From positions 4,092,001 through 4,156,000 of the forward strand of contig JAHLEZ010000002.1 in assembly GCA_020726505.1 (NCBI GenBank): a stretch of DNA of 64,000 nucleotides. Reading direction: 5' to 3'. How positions within the stretch are numbered: position 1 is the stretch's first letter; every line of letters begins with the position of its first letter. The translations under genes were made by a program, and so were the position numbers. This document shows positions 12,217 through 24,559 of the stretch, one piece after another. The notes under the pieces were generated by a model. The model saw only the letters and a list, made by a program, of their open reading frames with translations. It made no database searches and was not told the DNA's origin. This DNA is from Leptodontidium sp. MPI-SDFR-AT-0119 (taxonomy: Eukaryota > Ascomycota > Leotiomycetes > Helotiales > Leptodontidiaceae).

Positions 12217-15200
12217 ATTGGGCAACGGTGTCTCAGAGTACGTCCGCCTGACAGCTGTTTCTTTCTCTTTTGGTAGTTTTTTTCTTTTCGGAATGCATGT
12301 CGCAAGGATGAGGATCGGGGGTTTCTATGGGATCGGGAAGTCATCAACGGCGACGGTGTTTGTCTGGCTGGCCATCATGTTTTCTTCTTGCATTTCGGCG
12401 CTATTGAGGGAGGTGCTACGGTTTCTTGTGCAACGGCCTTGTTATCAGTCTGCTGGCTTTATAGGCACTAGTTGCGTCAATGGAATGAACACATATATGA
12501 ATTTGAGGGACTTCTATCGTAGAATCATACGATGCTTTCACGCTAAACGAGGGCTGTGTCTTGAAGTTTTGGGACCATGGTTCCGAATTTCCGTTGTATC
12601 CAGGAGAGAGAGATTAGATCAAGCAAGATTCTCTGTTAATACTTCTCTCTTTACGGTGATCTTGTAGAATCGGGTCCAAGAATGTTCAAATCTCGACGAT
12701 CACTCTCAATTTCATTTGAATTTACCATCATTGGCCTCTTGCAAGCCAGCGAATAAGGTGATGTTGTCTGGTGAAGTTCCACAAGCTGCCTGCAGCAAGA
12801 CAAATCATGCCGCTGGAATGAGCATCAACCGGCCCAAGTGAAGCCCACCGCCTCCTTACCTATTCCCATTATGTTGCTCTGTCCATGTGGTTATCGTTTC
12901 ACATGTCTCTTCCAGTGTCTCTGCGTATAAGTCTGTGTTTGTGTTTGTGGCTAACCCAAAAGCCGCAAATAACGGTACCGTACCGGTGAGGTAGCATGAG
13001 CTATCAACTTTCCACGCCCCCCAGAGAGGCCCCTTCCTCCTGCTGTACCTACCAAGCGGCATTTTCGGCACGAAGTAAATACAGCAGCAAGGAAGGAAGA
13101 GAAAACCAACACTTGGCTTATGAACCCCTCAGCTACCCACCAATCTCCCCTTCGTCACTGTAGATTCTGCACACCCGCAGTAGTGCACAGGCATCACGCC
13201 ATAGAAAACGCCTCGAACGTGGAAGCCTTCTATGGCTGGACTCTGTCTCATTGTGCCTGCTTCTCGTCCTTTCGCCTCTCTGTCCTCCTCAGCGGTTTTT
13301 GTGACAGAATTATATTGGTCTGGTTGGTGCAATTTCAGCCTGACCTGATCTTAATCTGCGATTCGCTTTCTTTTCATGCCTGAGAATACACAGGTGCACT
13401 TTCAGCTCGGGTTGGACTGGATGGCACTGGACTGCACTGCACTGGGATGGAATAGGATAGGGTAGGGTACTTCGGCTCGAGCGGTGCCGAAGAAGAAAAG
13501 AAAAGAAAGGAAAGGAAAGGAAAGGATGAAAGGTGTGTCTCCTGATGAGCTCTGTCGGTCTGTGTTGTCGTTGCTGTCCTGCCGATAGTCGATCCCACCA
13601 CCGGTCAGACGGTGAAATTGTCGATCTTGGAGCATCCGGCAGATGTCCTCCTATGGGGCTAATCGCCATCGGATCCTTCCTTGCTTTCTCCTTGCCAGCG
13701 AATCCAATCCACATCTTCATTCCCAACGGATAATCTTTTGGTGTGGTGTGGTAGCTGAAATACCAGTGACAGTCCCTAGTGTCCTCTTGGTCGACGTGCA
13801 GTAACACAACATGAGCCTCGCTTAAGCTGTTGTGCAACCGAGTTGGGCCAGCGAATGCAGCCCCCTTTTCTGCATGAGCGATGCAATCCACTTCTTGTAA
13901 GGCTTTCCTCGACGGGAACGTGCATACTCTTCATGACACCTTACTATTATTTAGCATCGAGGTTGTGTGAGGACATTGTTCTGCACTCGCTCGCTGCATT
14001 GCACTCCACTGACTTACTTATCTTTTACTACTAGCCTGCTTACTTGCTTACCTACCTGCCAAAAGAAGGGGTCTGTTACACCAAGACTCGGTGTCCACGC
14101 ATCGGGATACAAATTGATAGGCATGAATGATGTGCCTACTGCTGTTCTGGGTCCAATCACAGGCAGTGAGTACCATCTCATCCAATCCTCTCCTCAAAAA
14201 CTCGAGTCAGCGAGACGATATGATTTTGTATCTCCGAAACACAAGAAGTGAAATCCTCTCCCCACCCCTTCCTCTTCGTCCCGTCCCATCATATCCCATC
14301 TCATCCACAGTTGAAGCGTCCCAACGACGCACACGAGCACACACACCATCCGCCATCCTCCAATAACAGCAACAAGCACACCTTCGGGACACACCAAGAC
14401 CAGCACTAACTGGCTCCTTCGTCGTATACAGCTCTCTTCCATCGAATAGCACGTCGTGGTGGGCACACCAAAACATCTTCCCTTCTCTTCGTCTCCATTG
14501 CATTGGGACATGCTCCCGAGGGAGAGGATGGAGGACAGACAGACCCGCGGTGGGCGTGGCGTGGTGTTGTCCTGCCTCCAATCCCAACCAAAAAAAAAAA
14601 ATCCCCCGAATAATGATAATGGATGAAGGGCCGACGAGAAGATCAGCAGACCGTTGTGCTGCCAAAGAACCGTTAGCCTTCCTTCCTCCTTTCCTTCCTT
14701 CCCGCTTTTACACTTGAGGAGCGACGGAGTGACGAGTAGATCCTGGCTGGGAGGTAGGTCCTCCAATCATTCTTGGCGAGAGTTGACTGACTGACTAATT
14801 GATTGATTGACTGATTGCTTGCAGTCCTTACGTTCCTCCTTTTTCTGGAGGAGGCGGTGTGAGACACTCACTTACCTGCATACTTCGTTATCTCTCTGAT
14901 CAAGTGGGGAGATTACCAGCTCAGCTTGAAAGTCGTTATCTCCAAAGAGGGGTCAGCCAGTCAGTCGGGTTGCCCGCTTCACCCAATGATCGAGATCGAA
15001 GTCACGATGGGGACATTGAGGGACATTCACGCTCTTGCATGGGCTCCCGCTCTTGGATGTGAGTTTAGGCAGTGGTATAGCCACAACCTACCTACCTTAC
15101 GAGCTGCGAGCTTGTGAGAGGGGGGAGGGAGAAGTATAAGAAGAGCTTGATATCCCTTCAAGAAACAAAGCTTCTTTCCACAACCGGCAAAGACAACTGC

Positions 15201-15395
15201 AACTTCTCTCGAAGACATCGGATTTCATCTCAAGACTGTCCTCACGCATCTATATCCTACTTCTACAAAGGACTCATCATATTTATCTCACACCTCTACT
15301 TACTTTGCTCTGAGCAACGCTGCTCAGCCAATCTCACACAACACCTCAAACTTTATCCACCCACTCACCCACTACACACTCGATACTGTACCGCA
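12217..15395. other. Intergenic region, no supportable gene
   Basis: About 3.2 kb. Open frames of up to 193 codons occur on both strands but are low-complexity (Ser/Phe or Trp/Gly runs) and lack splice-supported partners. It holds a purine tract at 13490-13526, an A12 run near 14589-14600, and a run of palindromic GGTACC/ACCGGT sequence at 12973-12987. The part next to 15395 is rich in CTCAC/TCACC sequence, as in a leader for the small gene downstream. Confidence 0.55.
13490..13526. repeat. Purine tract (AAAAG/AAAGG)n
   Basis: Uninterrupted A/G tract of short pentamer-like units. Non-coding simple sequence. Confidence 0.75.
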
Positions 15396-15749
15396 ATGGC
15401 GCCTCGCCTCCCTCAACTCGATAGCTGTGCTTGCGAGACTTCATGGGAGACATGTCCCGATTGCGCCGGAGGCCGCGGGTAAGTCACTGATCTCATCTCA
15501 TCATATCCCATCTCACAACTAAAGACTCAACCCCCCTCCTCTCCCCCTCACTCTCATCCCAGAATTAAACAAGCTAACCTCCTACACAGGGCCCCAACTT
15601 GCGAAACCTGCGGTGGTACAGGCCTGGTCGGGACAGCTTGCTCGCACCATCGCGCTTCGGTTCCTGGTGAATCTGCATTCACCAGCGTTGTTGACTATAC
15701 AAAATCACTGAGTCACTCTTATACCAACCAAGCCTATGGCGGGCATTGA
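15396..15749 (+). CDS. Small Cys-rich protein with DnaJ-type CxxCxG motifs
   Basis: Two exons, 15396-15478 and 15590-15749, joined across a 111-nt intron (GTAAGT donor, GCTAACC branch, CACAG acceptor) in phase 2. They give an 80-residue protein in which the intron splits the Cys cluster. The protein has a CxC followed by CPDCAGGRG and CETCGGTG, then a further Cys-x-His-His. The two CxxC-x-GG-x-G units are like half of a DnaJ cysteine-rich zinc-binding repeat, so one zinc site is plausible. There is no J domain, signal peptide or membrane segment. The joined frame is open for exactly one protein and the splice signals are strong, which argues that the gene is real. I do not recognise a named family. 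It could be a small chaperone-like or metal-binding protein; that is inference. Confidence 0.65.
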
Positions 15750-18700
15750 TGAGAGGGAGGAGAGGGCGGGAGTGTGAAGGCGTGGCTCGGTCACCCTGTC
15801 ATTTGCCTCCTGCCACGCAGCAAGCGAGCTACCTTGAGCTGCTTTTTCGATTTCCTTGGTTTTCCCCCTCTCCTTTTATTTCTTTCATAGCGGTGGCTAC
15901 AAAGGAGCTCTCGGCGAGAAGGAAGGATGGGATGCATGGCTGGAGGGGAGGAGGGATGGAGGGAGGGAGGCAAGTGTCTGGTCGTCAGTGGTTGTCGCTT
16001 CAACTCTCGCTTCGCTTATTGCTTTCTTTCCTTCCCCTTACCCCTGTCTCTTTCATGTTTTTACTTAGCGCCACGACACATATGAGTGTATAGCTATTGG
16101 CTTGTTTTCTGCTTTATCTGCCGTTGTAATTCGGCTTGGCAGGCTTATTAGAGCATTCATGGATCTCGGGATCGTTGGAAGGCTGTGGTTGGTGTTGGTG
16201 TTGTGGCTCGGAGGATTGGGCTGGGTTGGGAAGATAGGAGCCAGAGCCATCACGCGGGCTTTTTTTATTTTTAATCGGGATTCTCTTCATGCAGTTACCT
16301 TGGTTTATGCAGTTCCAGTATATGGTCGATCGCTACTTTCATGTATACAAGTACAATTATAGGTGAAAATATACTTTTGTGCACCTACCTTCAATGAGGG
16401 GAAATCATGTTTACTGGCTACTTTCACGAGACCGTGATCCAGCAGCTACACAAGAGATTTGAAAACTTTCAGAATGAAGTCCAATGATAATTGGTGACGT
16501 TCCAACCACGCCATGTACGTAGAAGCCAAGCCGGGCTTGCTTCTCAGCATGAGTTTCCATCACGAATATCATTCTGGAATGCTACCGCCTCTTTGTGTGA
16601 TGTTTCATCCCCTCGATATCTGCCTCCCCTATCTCCTCGGCAGCATCTATCAGCAAGATTGATATGCTTAAACATTATTATTTGACGTTGACGTTCGCTT
16701 TCCGTCCTGGGATTGGGTGAAAGGCGTTCACGTGCGGCAGCCCGTCGGCCGCGTTGTACAAATATCGGGGCTACAACCGCCCATTCGCACAAGTTGAGGC
16801 ACAGCGTCGGGGTTCGAACAGTCTTCCTCATCTCTCGTCCTTGGTCCCTGAGCCAGTGCTAACAACATTCGCATATCAGGTATCTCCCAGAGCCGTCCTC
16901 TTATCCTTCCATGCCGCAGTCTCCTGACCTGATTTTCTTTCTTTCTTTCCTTTTGCCCAGCGGTGCATCAATCCCTATCTCTGAACGATAAGCAGTGTTT
17001 CACTACGTCCGTTTAGAATAACGGTACAGCCTACTGCAAGTTCTGAATTTTGCTCGCTCAGCCCGCTATCCAAAAGAATTCGCATGTTGACTTTCCCATT
17101 GGCGAGACATTATCTTCTATGACGGTCCAGACAACGGCCAGTGAGGGTCTTGCTGCAGTGAAAGGTGGTACAGATGGTAAGATTCGGCACGTCGTATATT
17201 TCTCATCGAGTATCGTGGCATTATTCGCAGCGAACGCCTCCCGTGCAGATGACCGATTTGCTTCCCAGGGCGGGAATATTACGGATATGTCGCCCTGTCG
17301 TGTTGTCGTGGGGTACATCGATTTCGGGCCATGGCTAGTCTTCGAGACAGACGCTTTCCAAGTTATTCCTTTTCAATGGCGGTTCTTCCTCGACTGTTGT
17401 GTGCCCATTCTTGAGATCGCAACATGGGGATTCGACCTTTAAGGATGGACAAAGTTGAGCCGAGTGGAAGATCAGGTGGATAGTTCGGTATAATGATTGT
17501 CGTACAAGATACCTAAGTAATGCCGGTCCGAAGCGTCTGAGATCTGACTGGCGGACTTGCTTTCCGTTGCCGATTAACGATACGAATTTGAATCTGGATT
17601 GTACTACATGGCTGGGGCAATGCTGTGGCTTGCATTGACAGATGTGTTGATGGATCCACGTGCTTCTAAATAGACCAACAAACAACACAAGCACTCGGTA
17701 TGTAGTATGTAAACATCATGTGCAACACGGTAAGGTGTCTGTCGACGTTTCTCCTGAGCACGCCATCAGTCTGCGCTAGAGCTTGGTTTCCCTATCATGG
17801 CATTCGTCGACAGATTGTATGAATTGTCGTGGCCCTGATTTGCATTGAGCGTTGGACCTGCCGAAACTCCGTCGGACCACATGCTGATGATGCCAGCACA
17901 CAGCATTCGACCCCCACATCTGAGCTTCAGACGAGATACCATTACTCCACCCCTTGCAACTATACGGTTCGGCCATTTCCTTGGACCATCGTTGGAATCT
18001 CGCTAATTAATTTGCCTCGATGACGCTAAGACATCCCACGAGTATGGCTTCGTTCTCATTGCTCAAGGACGCAACCACATGATTCAAGGCAAGGAGAGAT
18101 CGTCACCAATTGAAATTCTGGGCTGGGGACGTTGGTTGTCTGTCTCGTCAGCTTCCTGCAGAAGGGTTTCGGGATACTTCTTCTCTGTGACACATTAGGC
18201 AGCAAGAAATCATGCCAGCCATTTCAGATTAGCTCTAGCAATCCTTCCATCTAAAGCATACTTGAGTACTAGGGAACATTAAAATGACCTGCTCACAGCA
18301 AATGGTAGCCACATGAGCTCTTGCTGTCAAGCCAAGGTTTGCATGAAGCCCTTGAGGCAAAGGACTTCCGCATTATTATATTTTGGGCAATAATCTTCGT
18401 TCGTTTTTACGATTCGGAGTTCGGGATTCGTACGGTGTATACCATAGTCTCGTTGTTTTACTTCTTCTTCGGCATCGATTTGAATTGAGACATCAGAAGG
18501 CTATTTGGTGCCATCTGGGAACACGAAACTGCGTGAAGTGATAATCCTGAAAGCTTCTCCTTTGCTTTACTTGTGCCAAGCCCGATCATCCGCTTTCTTG
18601 GGAAAGAAGTGATTCGGAAGTTACTAGGTACATTATCATCGGCAGAGATCAGTGGCGGCCCGGGACGAGGATGTTCCTCTCGTAATGCGGAGCAAATGAG

Positions 18701-19546
18701 CTGCTTGTGTCTGAAAGAGAGTTGTTGTCCTCTGTATCCGACGGGAAGAGGTCAGCTCTCATATATCCAACTTGGAAGGTGACATCGTTCAAGCAGATCT
18801 TCGTAGCATCAGAATCATCATAGAGCCGCTTACCTCTCTCAGGTTTGGCTATGATGACAGAGCAATGTCAGAGAGTCTCTAGAACAGGTGTATGATAGCA
18901 TGCGTTTTTAGGCATGAGAAGTCTCATCCGTCTCTTGCTTTGTCGAAGAGCGCGGGTTGGTCGACCGTGAGGAATGAGCGGCGAGATCAGTCTAGTCGAC
19001 TCAACGCGATTGACCCCCCTCCTCGAGCTTCTTGTTCCACAGCTTTGGCTTTGGCCAAGCAACGAGAGGCAACCACACGCACCACCTTCCGTTTCTTTCT
19101 TCCGTGCTGTCTCCTTCGCCCCTTCCGCCAGGGTATGCTCACAATTACGATGTCTAATTAGACGCTTGTCTCATGACGTGTTGCTCATGCCTGTTGCGCG
19201 CAGAGCAAAGCTTCGCAGCTTCTAGCCCACCTAAGCCCAAGTCAGATCCTTCGCTAGTAAGTGAATATTGCGACACGAAGAATCAGAGCAATCGAAAAGC
19301 AGACTTCTGATTTGGAACGTTGTATTAATCTAATTCGGCATGGTCTCATCTCTTGCCTTGAAGATCTCGTCCGGTAAAGTTCATAGGAATTGTCCTAATT
19401 TCTCGCTTATCGCCCTTCCGTTATTGACTAAAAGTGATCGATGATACCTAAGACTTCCCACGATCCACTAAAACTACCAATAACTCCACGGCATTGCAAA
19501 ACCAGCGACAAAAGTAAAAGCAATCCAGCCGAGCTAAATCCACACC
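15750..19546. other. Long intergenic region, no supportable gene
   Basis: About 3.8 kb. The longest open frame (17050-17442, 130 codons, plus strand) shows no family features, no clear start context and no partner exon, so it is not called. CACGTG E-box cores occur at 16729-16734 and 17656-17661. No tRNA or rRNA was recognised: a GGTTCGAAC at about 16811 lacks a matching acceptor stem. Confidence 0.5.
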
Positions 19547-20533
19547 TCAACTACCCCCGTAAATATCCTCCATGGCAAGAACATCCACATCAGGTAGCTC
19601 TCTTAGATCATCAGCCGCATCAAGCACATCCAAGAATCTCGTTTTCACTCTCCTTGCCAACCTCTTCTGTCTTGCCTTTCCTATGGGCTCATTCATAAGC
19701 ATTATGAATGTCTCTAAATTATCCATCCACGCTATGACTCTCTCCTTCCACAGATCTGTGGCGTGTTGCTTGTAGCTGTCGCTACCTGCTGACTTGTCCG
19801 TCTCTGCAAATGGCCAACTCTGTGAGGGGTAAGTTAGTTTTAATATTTCTTCATCTCATGTTCCATAGGTCCAGGATTACCTACAAACCACAGTTCCTCA
19901 CAGATACCCAGATTTCTCACCCTATCAGCCATTATAGGACCCAGAGGCGCATCTTGCGGAATGGCCAACGTCGCCAACGCCTGGCTTCCCACCAGATCCG
20001 CAGAAGAGTTTTCAACCCTTGCGCTCATCGTCCACACCATAAGAGCCTCCTCGAAATTGAACAATCTCCGATCCTCCTCTCGGTCCTGAAGATACACCCA
20101 TCCCCACCCATCTCTCAACATCAAGTCACGAGACTCTCTACACACGTGCAGGAGACGCGCCGACGCTTCGTTAGGACGGTCAGAGTTTTTGAATCTCCAC
20201 TCTGCTTCTTCTCCTCTTCTAATGGTGACAGCGCATTCGATTCCCAGGGGTGATGGGGATGGCGAGTCTCGGGATTTTGAACCGAATGTCTTGCGGGAAG
20301 TAAGGGAAGAAGTGGAACTCCGTGGGATCTTCTAGGTACCGCGTCTTCCAATAAGCTTCGTTCCTCTTCAGCGCAGGGATGACTTCTTGTGGAGTTGGCG
20401 CCGGGGCTACTTCCTCTGGGATCTGCGAGATGGCCTCGAGTTGGTTCTTCTGAGCTAGTTTGAGCAGGTAGGGTGAGGAGGGTGATAATGGCGGAAGAAA
20501 TGGAGTGGTTTTTTTGTCGCTGTGCCATTCCAT
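19547..20533 (-). pseudogene. 2EXR-domain gene with a frameshift (pseudogene or sequence error)
   Basis: The N-terminal part (start 20533) ends in a typical 2EXR signature: FHFFPYFPQDIRFKIPRLAIP. The reading frame stops at 20219-20221. Homology-like sequence continues one base out of register just before that stop, leading into ARLLHVCRESRDLMLRDGWGW (around 20150-20100), the second conserved 2EXR block. No GT-AG intron of usable length bridges the gap. From there coding runs to 19885, then a 65-nt intron (GTAGGT donor, CACAG acceptor) leads to a last exon 19819-19547 with a well-formed coding C-terminus (KERVIAWMDNLETFIM and onward). An in-frame open stretch of 64 codons lies upstream (20734-20540) but ends in TAA before the start at 20533, so it may be unrelated or a second lesion. 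2EXR proteins are abundant in filamentous fungi and of unknown function. Good codon use outside the lesion suggests a recent break or an assembly error. Confidence 0.65.
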
Positions 20534-21329
20534 TCTGTTTTAGTCCGTCGCTGTTGTGTCGGTATTTAGGTTGATGTGGTCATCGAGATTACAATCAAAC
20601 GGATCGTAGCAATCTTTGTCCCATTCATCTTCTTCACCCTCCTCCCGTATTTCGACTTCATTCTCGTCTTGCATTGGTTCATAGTCTTCATCTGTGAATG
20701 TTCTGTCATTGGGTGCCTCTGATGGAGAAGGCATTATGTGTTCAACCTGTTATGCCGATATCAGAAGATTTTGAGGGCTGTCGAGGAGTGGAAAGCGTTG
20801 TTCAAGTTTTGAAGTTAAGAATAGAAATAGAAGCCAGAAGGTTTAGCCAGCTATAAGTAGCGAAAAGCTCAGGGATACATCAATGGAACGGGAATCATAG
20901 TCACATAGGCTCCTGGTGGTGACGGCCTTCGTCCCCATAGCAGTCGTGAATGTGTGCAGGGCACAATGAAGTCGGCGATTCGATGATGCAGGGGCTGGAA
21001 GGCTCGCTCGCTTAAAATAACAGAAGAAAATACTGGCACTGCTATTTTGAACAAGTTTAGTGCATTATTTGACCGACCGGCATTGTGATGAGACGACATA
21101 TAGAGTCAATAAAATTTCTTTGTTTGAGTTGAATGATGGGACATCGGAACGTATTTAAGACGTAAGGAGTCAAAGGCTGGAGCATTGAATGCGGTTATCA
21201 ACAAAGCAATTTCGCTGTTCTAGCATTGGCGTTGAACAGTGCAAGTACTTAGCTATATCTATACAGCTCTCCTGCAACCCATACGGAGGTATCATCATCT
21301 AAAAACCAACATCATCACCTATACAAACC
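20534..21329. other. Region between two divergent 2EXR loci
   Basis: About 0.8 kb. It includes the 64-codon acidic open frame 20734-20540 (minus), in frame with the 2EXR gene but separated from it by a TAA. The rest, nearest 21329, should hold the promoter of the intact 2EXR gene. No other gene is visible. Confidence 0.5.
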
Positions 21330-22444
21330 ATGGGTCGAAGAGCGAAATCAAAGAAGGTAGAACCTCTGCTTGGAGATCTCATTCTCAATGAAGAGGGCAC
21401 CTTGAACCGAAACGGCTCTATTGCTTCGCCCTCTACCGCCCGAACCAAAAAGGGAAGAAAGAATACAAAGAGACCCAGGGGTTCAAGAGCGAATTCAAAA
21501 TGGGTAGAATATCTCCTTGAAGATTCCACTCTTGATGAAGACGACACATATGACCTACGAGGGGCCGACCATCCTCAAGAAATTTCACGGCCGAGATCTC
21601 ACCCGACCCCGCCTGTTGTTCCAGAGTTAACGTTCCCCTACTTCTCACTTCTTCCCGCTGAGCTGCGCACTCAAATATGGGATCTCGTCCTTGCCTCGGA
21701 TCCACCATCAATTCTCCGTGTCCACTACGGCACTAAAAAAGGACAGCTTCAAGGCGCCAAAAGACAGGATGATTTCCATATCAGACGTTCGTGGAGTACC
21801 AAGGGCACGTGGACACTGACGGCGAAAACAACAGCTCTGGTATCCACGTGTCACGAATCGAGATACCAGGCCGAGAAAGCTGGGTATGAGATTGTGCATC
21901 TGGCTCAAGACGTGACGCAGCGTCAATGGTTCAATTTCCGGAACGGAGAGGCTTGGTTCACGGCGAATCCTACCGAATATAAAAATGCATGGGTAGATCT
22001 GGACGGGCGTGCAATTAGTGAGCCGGTTGGGTTTCCCATCTCGAGAAAATTCACGGATAGGTTCACTGCGGTGGCGGTTGATGAGACGTTGTGGTTGGTA
22101 AGTGACAGTCCCTATACCCCTAGCATACCCTAACCTAGGCACATGCGAGTTGTGAGAGAGAGTATCTAGGTTGGGAAGAAAAATATGGGAGATAATGCTG
22201 ACGTGCTTGGATTTTGTAGGACTGGGTTTCCGACCCAGATCGCGGTGGTCAGTTGCCTAGCTGGAGTCATCTCAGCTACGACTCGCTGCGTGGCGAGTTC
22301 ATTAACACCATTTCAAAGCTACCGCGCCCTGAGCTCGTTAAACTACTGATACTTCACGTTCCCCAGGAGTTTAGGGATAATGATGATGGCTACGATACCT
22401 TCGTTAAACTCTTTCAAAAAGCGATGCATGTAGAGAAGACATGA
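21330..22444 (+). CDS. 2EXR domain-containing protein
   Basis: Two exons, 21330-22097 and 22220-22444, joined across a 122-nt phase-0 intron (GTAAGT donor, TTTGTAG acceptor), giving 330 residues. The start sits in a CAAACCATGG context. The N-terminus is basic (KSKKV, KKGRKNTKRPRG) and may act as a nuclear signal. The 2EXR signature begins at about residue 105 with FPYFSLLPAELRTQIWDLVL, followed by TALVSTCHESRYQAEKAGY, the second conserved block with its CHESR motif. The second exon supplies the helical C-terminus. The family is widespread in filamentous fungi without known biochemical function. It lies divergent from the disrupted 2EXR locus on its left, but the two differ greatly in sequence, so recent tandem duplication is not obvious. 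Confidence 0.85.
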
Positions 22445-23467
22445 GAAGCAAGATCTGCTTCAGGCGTGCGAAACCTGGTCAGCTGGAAGTCGATCCGCTG
22501 GTCGTAGAGGTTGTGGAATTGGAGAACGAGTTGCTGGGAGGAAAGGGGGGGGAGGGGGGAAACAGAAGCGGTGGTACATACCAGTTGGCCGTAGACACAT
22601 CTTCCATCTAGCATTTGCAAGCGCTTCATGAATGTTCCTGCCTAGTCCGTGAGTGGACTTGAAGCCACCAACGATCGTGCTTCGGCAGTTCGTAACGAAA
22701 TTATATCGTACCAACAGTGTAAACGAATTCGAATTATGTCGGACCCTTGATACAACATGGACTTTGACATTTACCTAGCTCGGGTCAACATACTTTTCCA
22801 AACGGGGAAATGGGTTGTCTACAGTATCCCCCGGCTCCAACGTTATATAATACAAACAATTTCTCCGATGCTTTTACGGTAGCAAAATTACTTCCCCTCA
22901 CGTTGACCTGTAAATATGCTAAAGTCGATTCCCATAAGTCCCATGTCTAATTCAAAGTAGCTTGAACCCCCTTTTTGTTTTTAAGTGACAAGCAAATAGT
23001 TACCGTCATGTACCGTTACAACCGGGGGTACACTAAAGAGAAAAACTTGAGAAACACTACCCAACTTAAACTGAATACAGTGTATCGCCATGTTCAATTG
23101 TCCAGTACTGTCAATGACACTATTCATTGCTGCTCCTTCCTATACGCACGATGCTCTGAAGGCTATGTCATCATTCAGTCTTGTTTAATTATATGGTTCA
23201 ATGGTGATTGGTCCTGTAAAGAGTGTCAGTATTGCTCAACACATTGAGGCGGCCCCCCATGTAACATAGACACATGGCTGGACTTCATAAGAGTACATTC
23301 TGCATTTCATGACATCAACATGCACGCAATGCAAGACTATCCAACCAACGCTCAATCCAATGCACCGCTATCCAAGCTCTCAAGAACGCCTCTATCCAAA
23401 TTTTCCCTGCTCTTTAAACCCCCAAGACCTACCTATTTACAACTCCATCCCTCACACATATCCCCAT
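22445..23467. other. Intergenic region, AT-rich in part
   Basis: About 1 kb between convergent genes. It holds G-runs at 22536-22559 fitting a G-quadruplex pattern, and an AT-richer stretch from about 22730 to 23240. No coding region or RNA gene is supported. Confidence 0.5.
22536..22559 (+). other. Candidate G-quadruplex sequence
   Basis: Runs of three, eight and six G separated by short A/G spacers. The runs can be divided into four GGG tracts with loops of six, two and one base. It lies just 3' of the 2EXR gene. The structure is predicted from pattern only. Confidence 0.35.
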
Positions 23468-24559
23468 CTAAACAACCTCACCACTCTTCCTTCTCCGCAT
23501 AAACTTCGGCATCTTCGTCCACTGCCTCTGATTAAACGGCCTCTTCTTCTCATCACTCCCCGCATCCCCATACGCACTCAGCCTCCCCTTCCTCCTCCCA
23601 GTCCTAACATCCCTCCTACTCGCACAACAACAGCTCATGCAAAGATGTATAAGGAACCCCAGAATACTAAACGCCGATCCCGTCCACATGAAGCCAAACA
23701 TCTGCCTGCCGATACTAGCGCTGATATTCAGATCCGGCTGCGAAGTCAGCGTGTTGCGGAAGATGACCGCCATGACCGTCGCGATGATCGTCGCGGCCGT
23801 CGTGAGCAAAGCGGCGATGAAAGTCCAGATCGTGAGCGGGAAGGACCACCATCTTGACTTGAGAGCTATGGGAGCGATGAATATCGAGAGGAAGTTCATG
23901 CATATCCCCGTCAGGTAGAAGCCGAACATGACACGGGAAGCAATCTTGATGAGGTTCAGGATGTCTGTGACTTCGGCTGGGAGAGCGATGGTGGCACCCG
24001 CGAGCAGCTCGTTGAGTAGGATCTCTACCGGGTTGAACCAGTAGAGTGTTTGTGGAGTCGAGCAGTATGTGATTCCCTCGCCGTTGTACCCTTCACAGAA
24101 ATTCCACAGCCCAACTTGGTAGAAATCGTGGAGGCCTAGAGAGCGAGCGAGGGAGTTGACCAGCATGATGTTGTCGGCGGAGGAGGGGATGATGTTCGCG
24201 AGGTCGAGGGAGTAGAAGTAGGTATCTCGGAGGACGGGTTTATCGCTGGTATTTCCGATGATCGTCTGTACATCCCATCAGTTCATGTTGATATAAGATT
24301 TGAATTTGCCTTTCATTGAAGTAGATTGGAGATTGGAGCTTACCAGAATTAAAAAGATTATGGAAATGAAGAAACAGACGCATGATATTATAATCCAGAT
24401 CTTTCGTGTCTTGGTAGCTTTCTTGACGTCAACTCCTGGTGTGTAGGTGGGTGTCAGAGTCCGTTCTGAGTTCTGCTCTGGACCTGTAACGCCATTTTCC
24501 TGGACTCTTTTCTCACTCTGCCTTCGAGCAGCGAGAGATCGGAAGGTTGGAAGAGGCAT
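23468..24559 (-). CDS. SUR7/PalI-like four-span plasma-membrane protein
   Basis: Two exons, 24559-24344 and 24265-23468, with a 78-nt phase-0 intron (GTAAGC donor, TACAG acceptor) that falls at the end of the first membrane span. The product has 337 residues. After a polar, basic N-terminus, TM1 lies at about residues 54-73. A large external loop then carries the claudin-like GLWNFC-x(9)-C motif typical of SUR7 relatives. Three more hydrophobic spans follow (about 164-185, 195-220 and 242-262), then CCC and a basic cytoplasmic tail. SUR7-family proteins sit in plasma-membrane eisosome/MCC domains or at sites of wall synthesis in fungi. The gene is divergent from the PLC-like gene at 26177. 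Family call is firm; the exact paralogue (SUR7, PUN1 or FMP45 type) cannot be told by eye. Confidence 0.85.

Noticed and set aside
13310..13891. A 193-codon minus-strand open frame
   Set aside because: Ser/Phe/His-rich, spans a purine tract repeat and lacks coding character.
14194..14766. A 190-codon minus-strand open frame
   Set aside because: Crosses a homopolymer A run and reads as low-complexity Trp/Gly/Val sequence without domain features.
16720..16830. Possible tRNA, because of a GGTTCGAAC B-box-like sequence
   Set aside because: No matching acceptor stem or A box at the right distance.
17050..17442. A 130-codon plus-strand open frame in a gene-poor stretch
   Set aside because: No start context, no family motif and no partner exon; codon use is not distinctive.
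20540..20542. In-frame TAA as a second lesion of the 2EXR pseudogene
   Set aside because: A Met at 20533 just after it can serve as the true start, so the TAA need not be a mutation.
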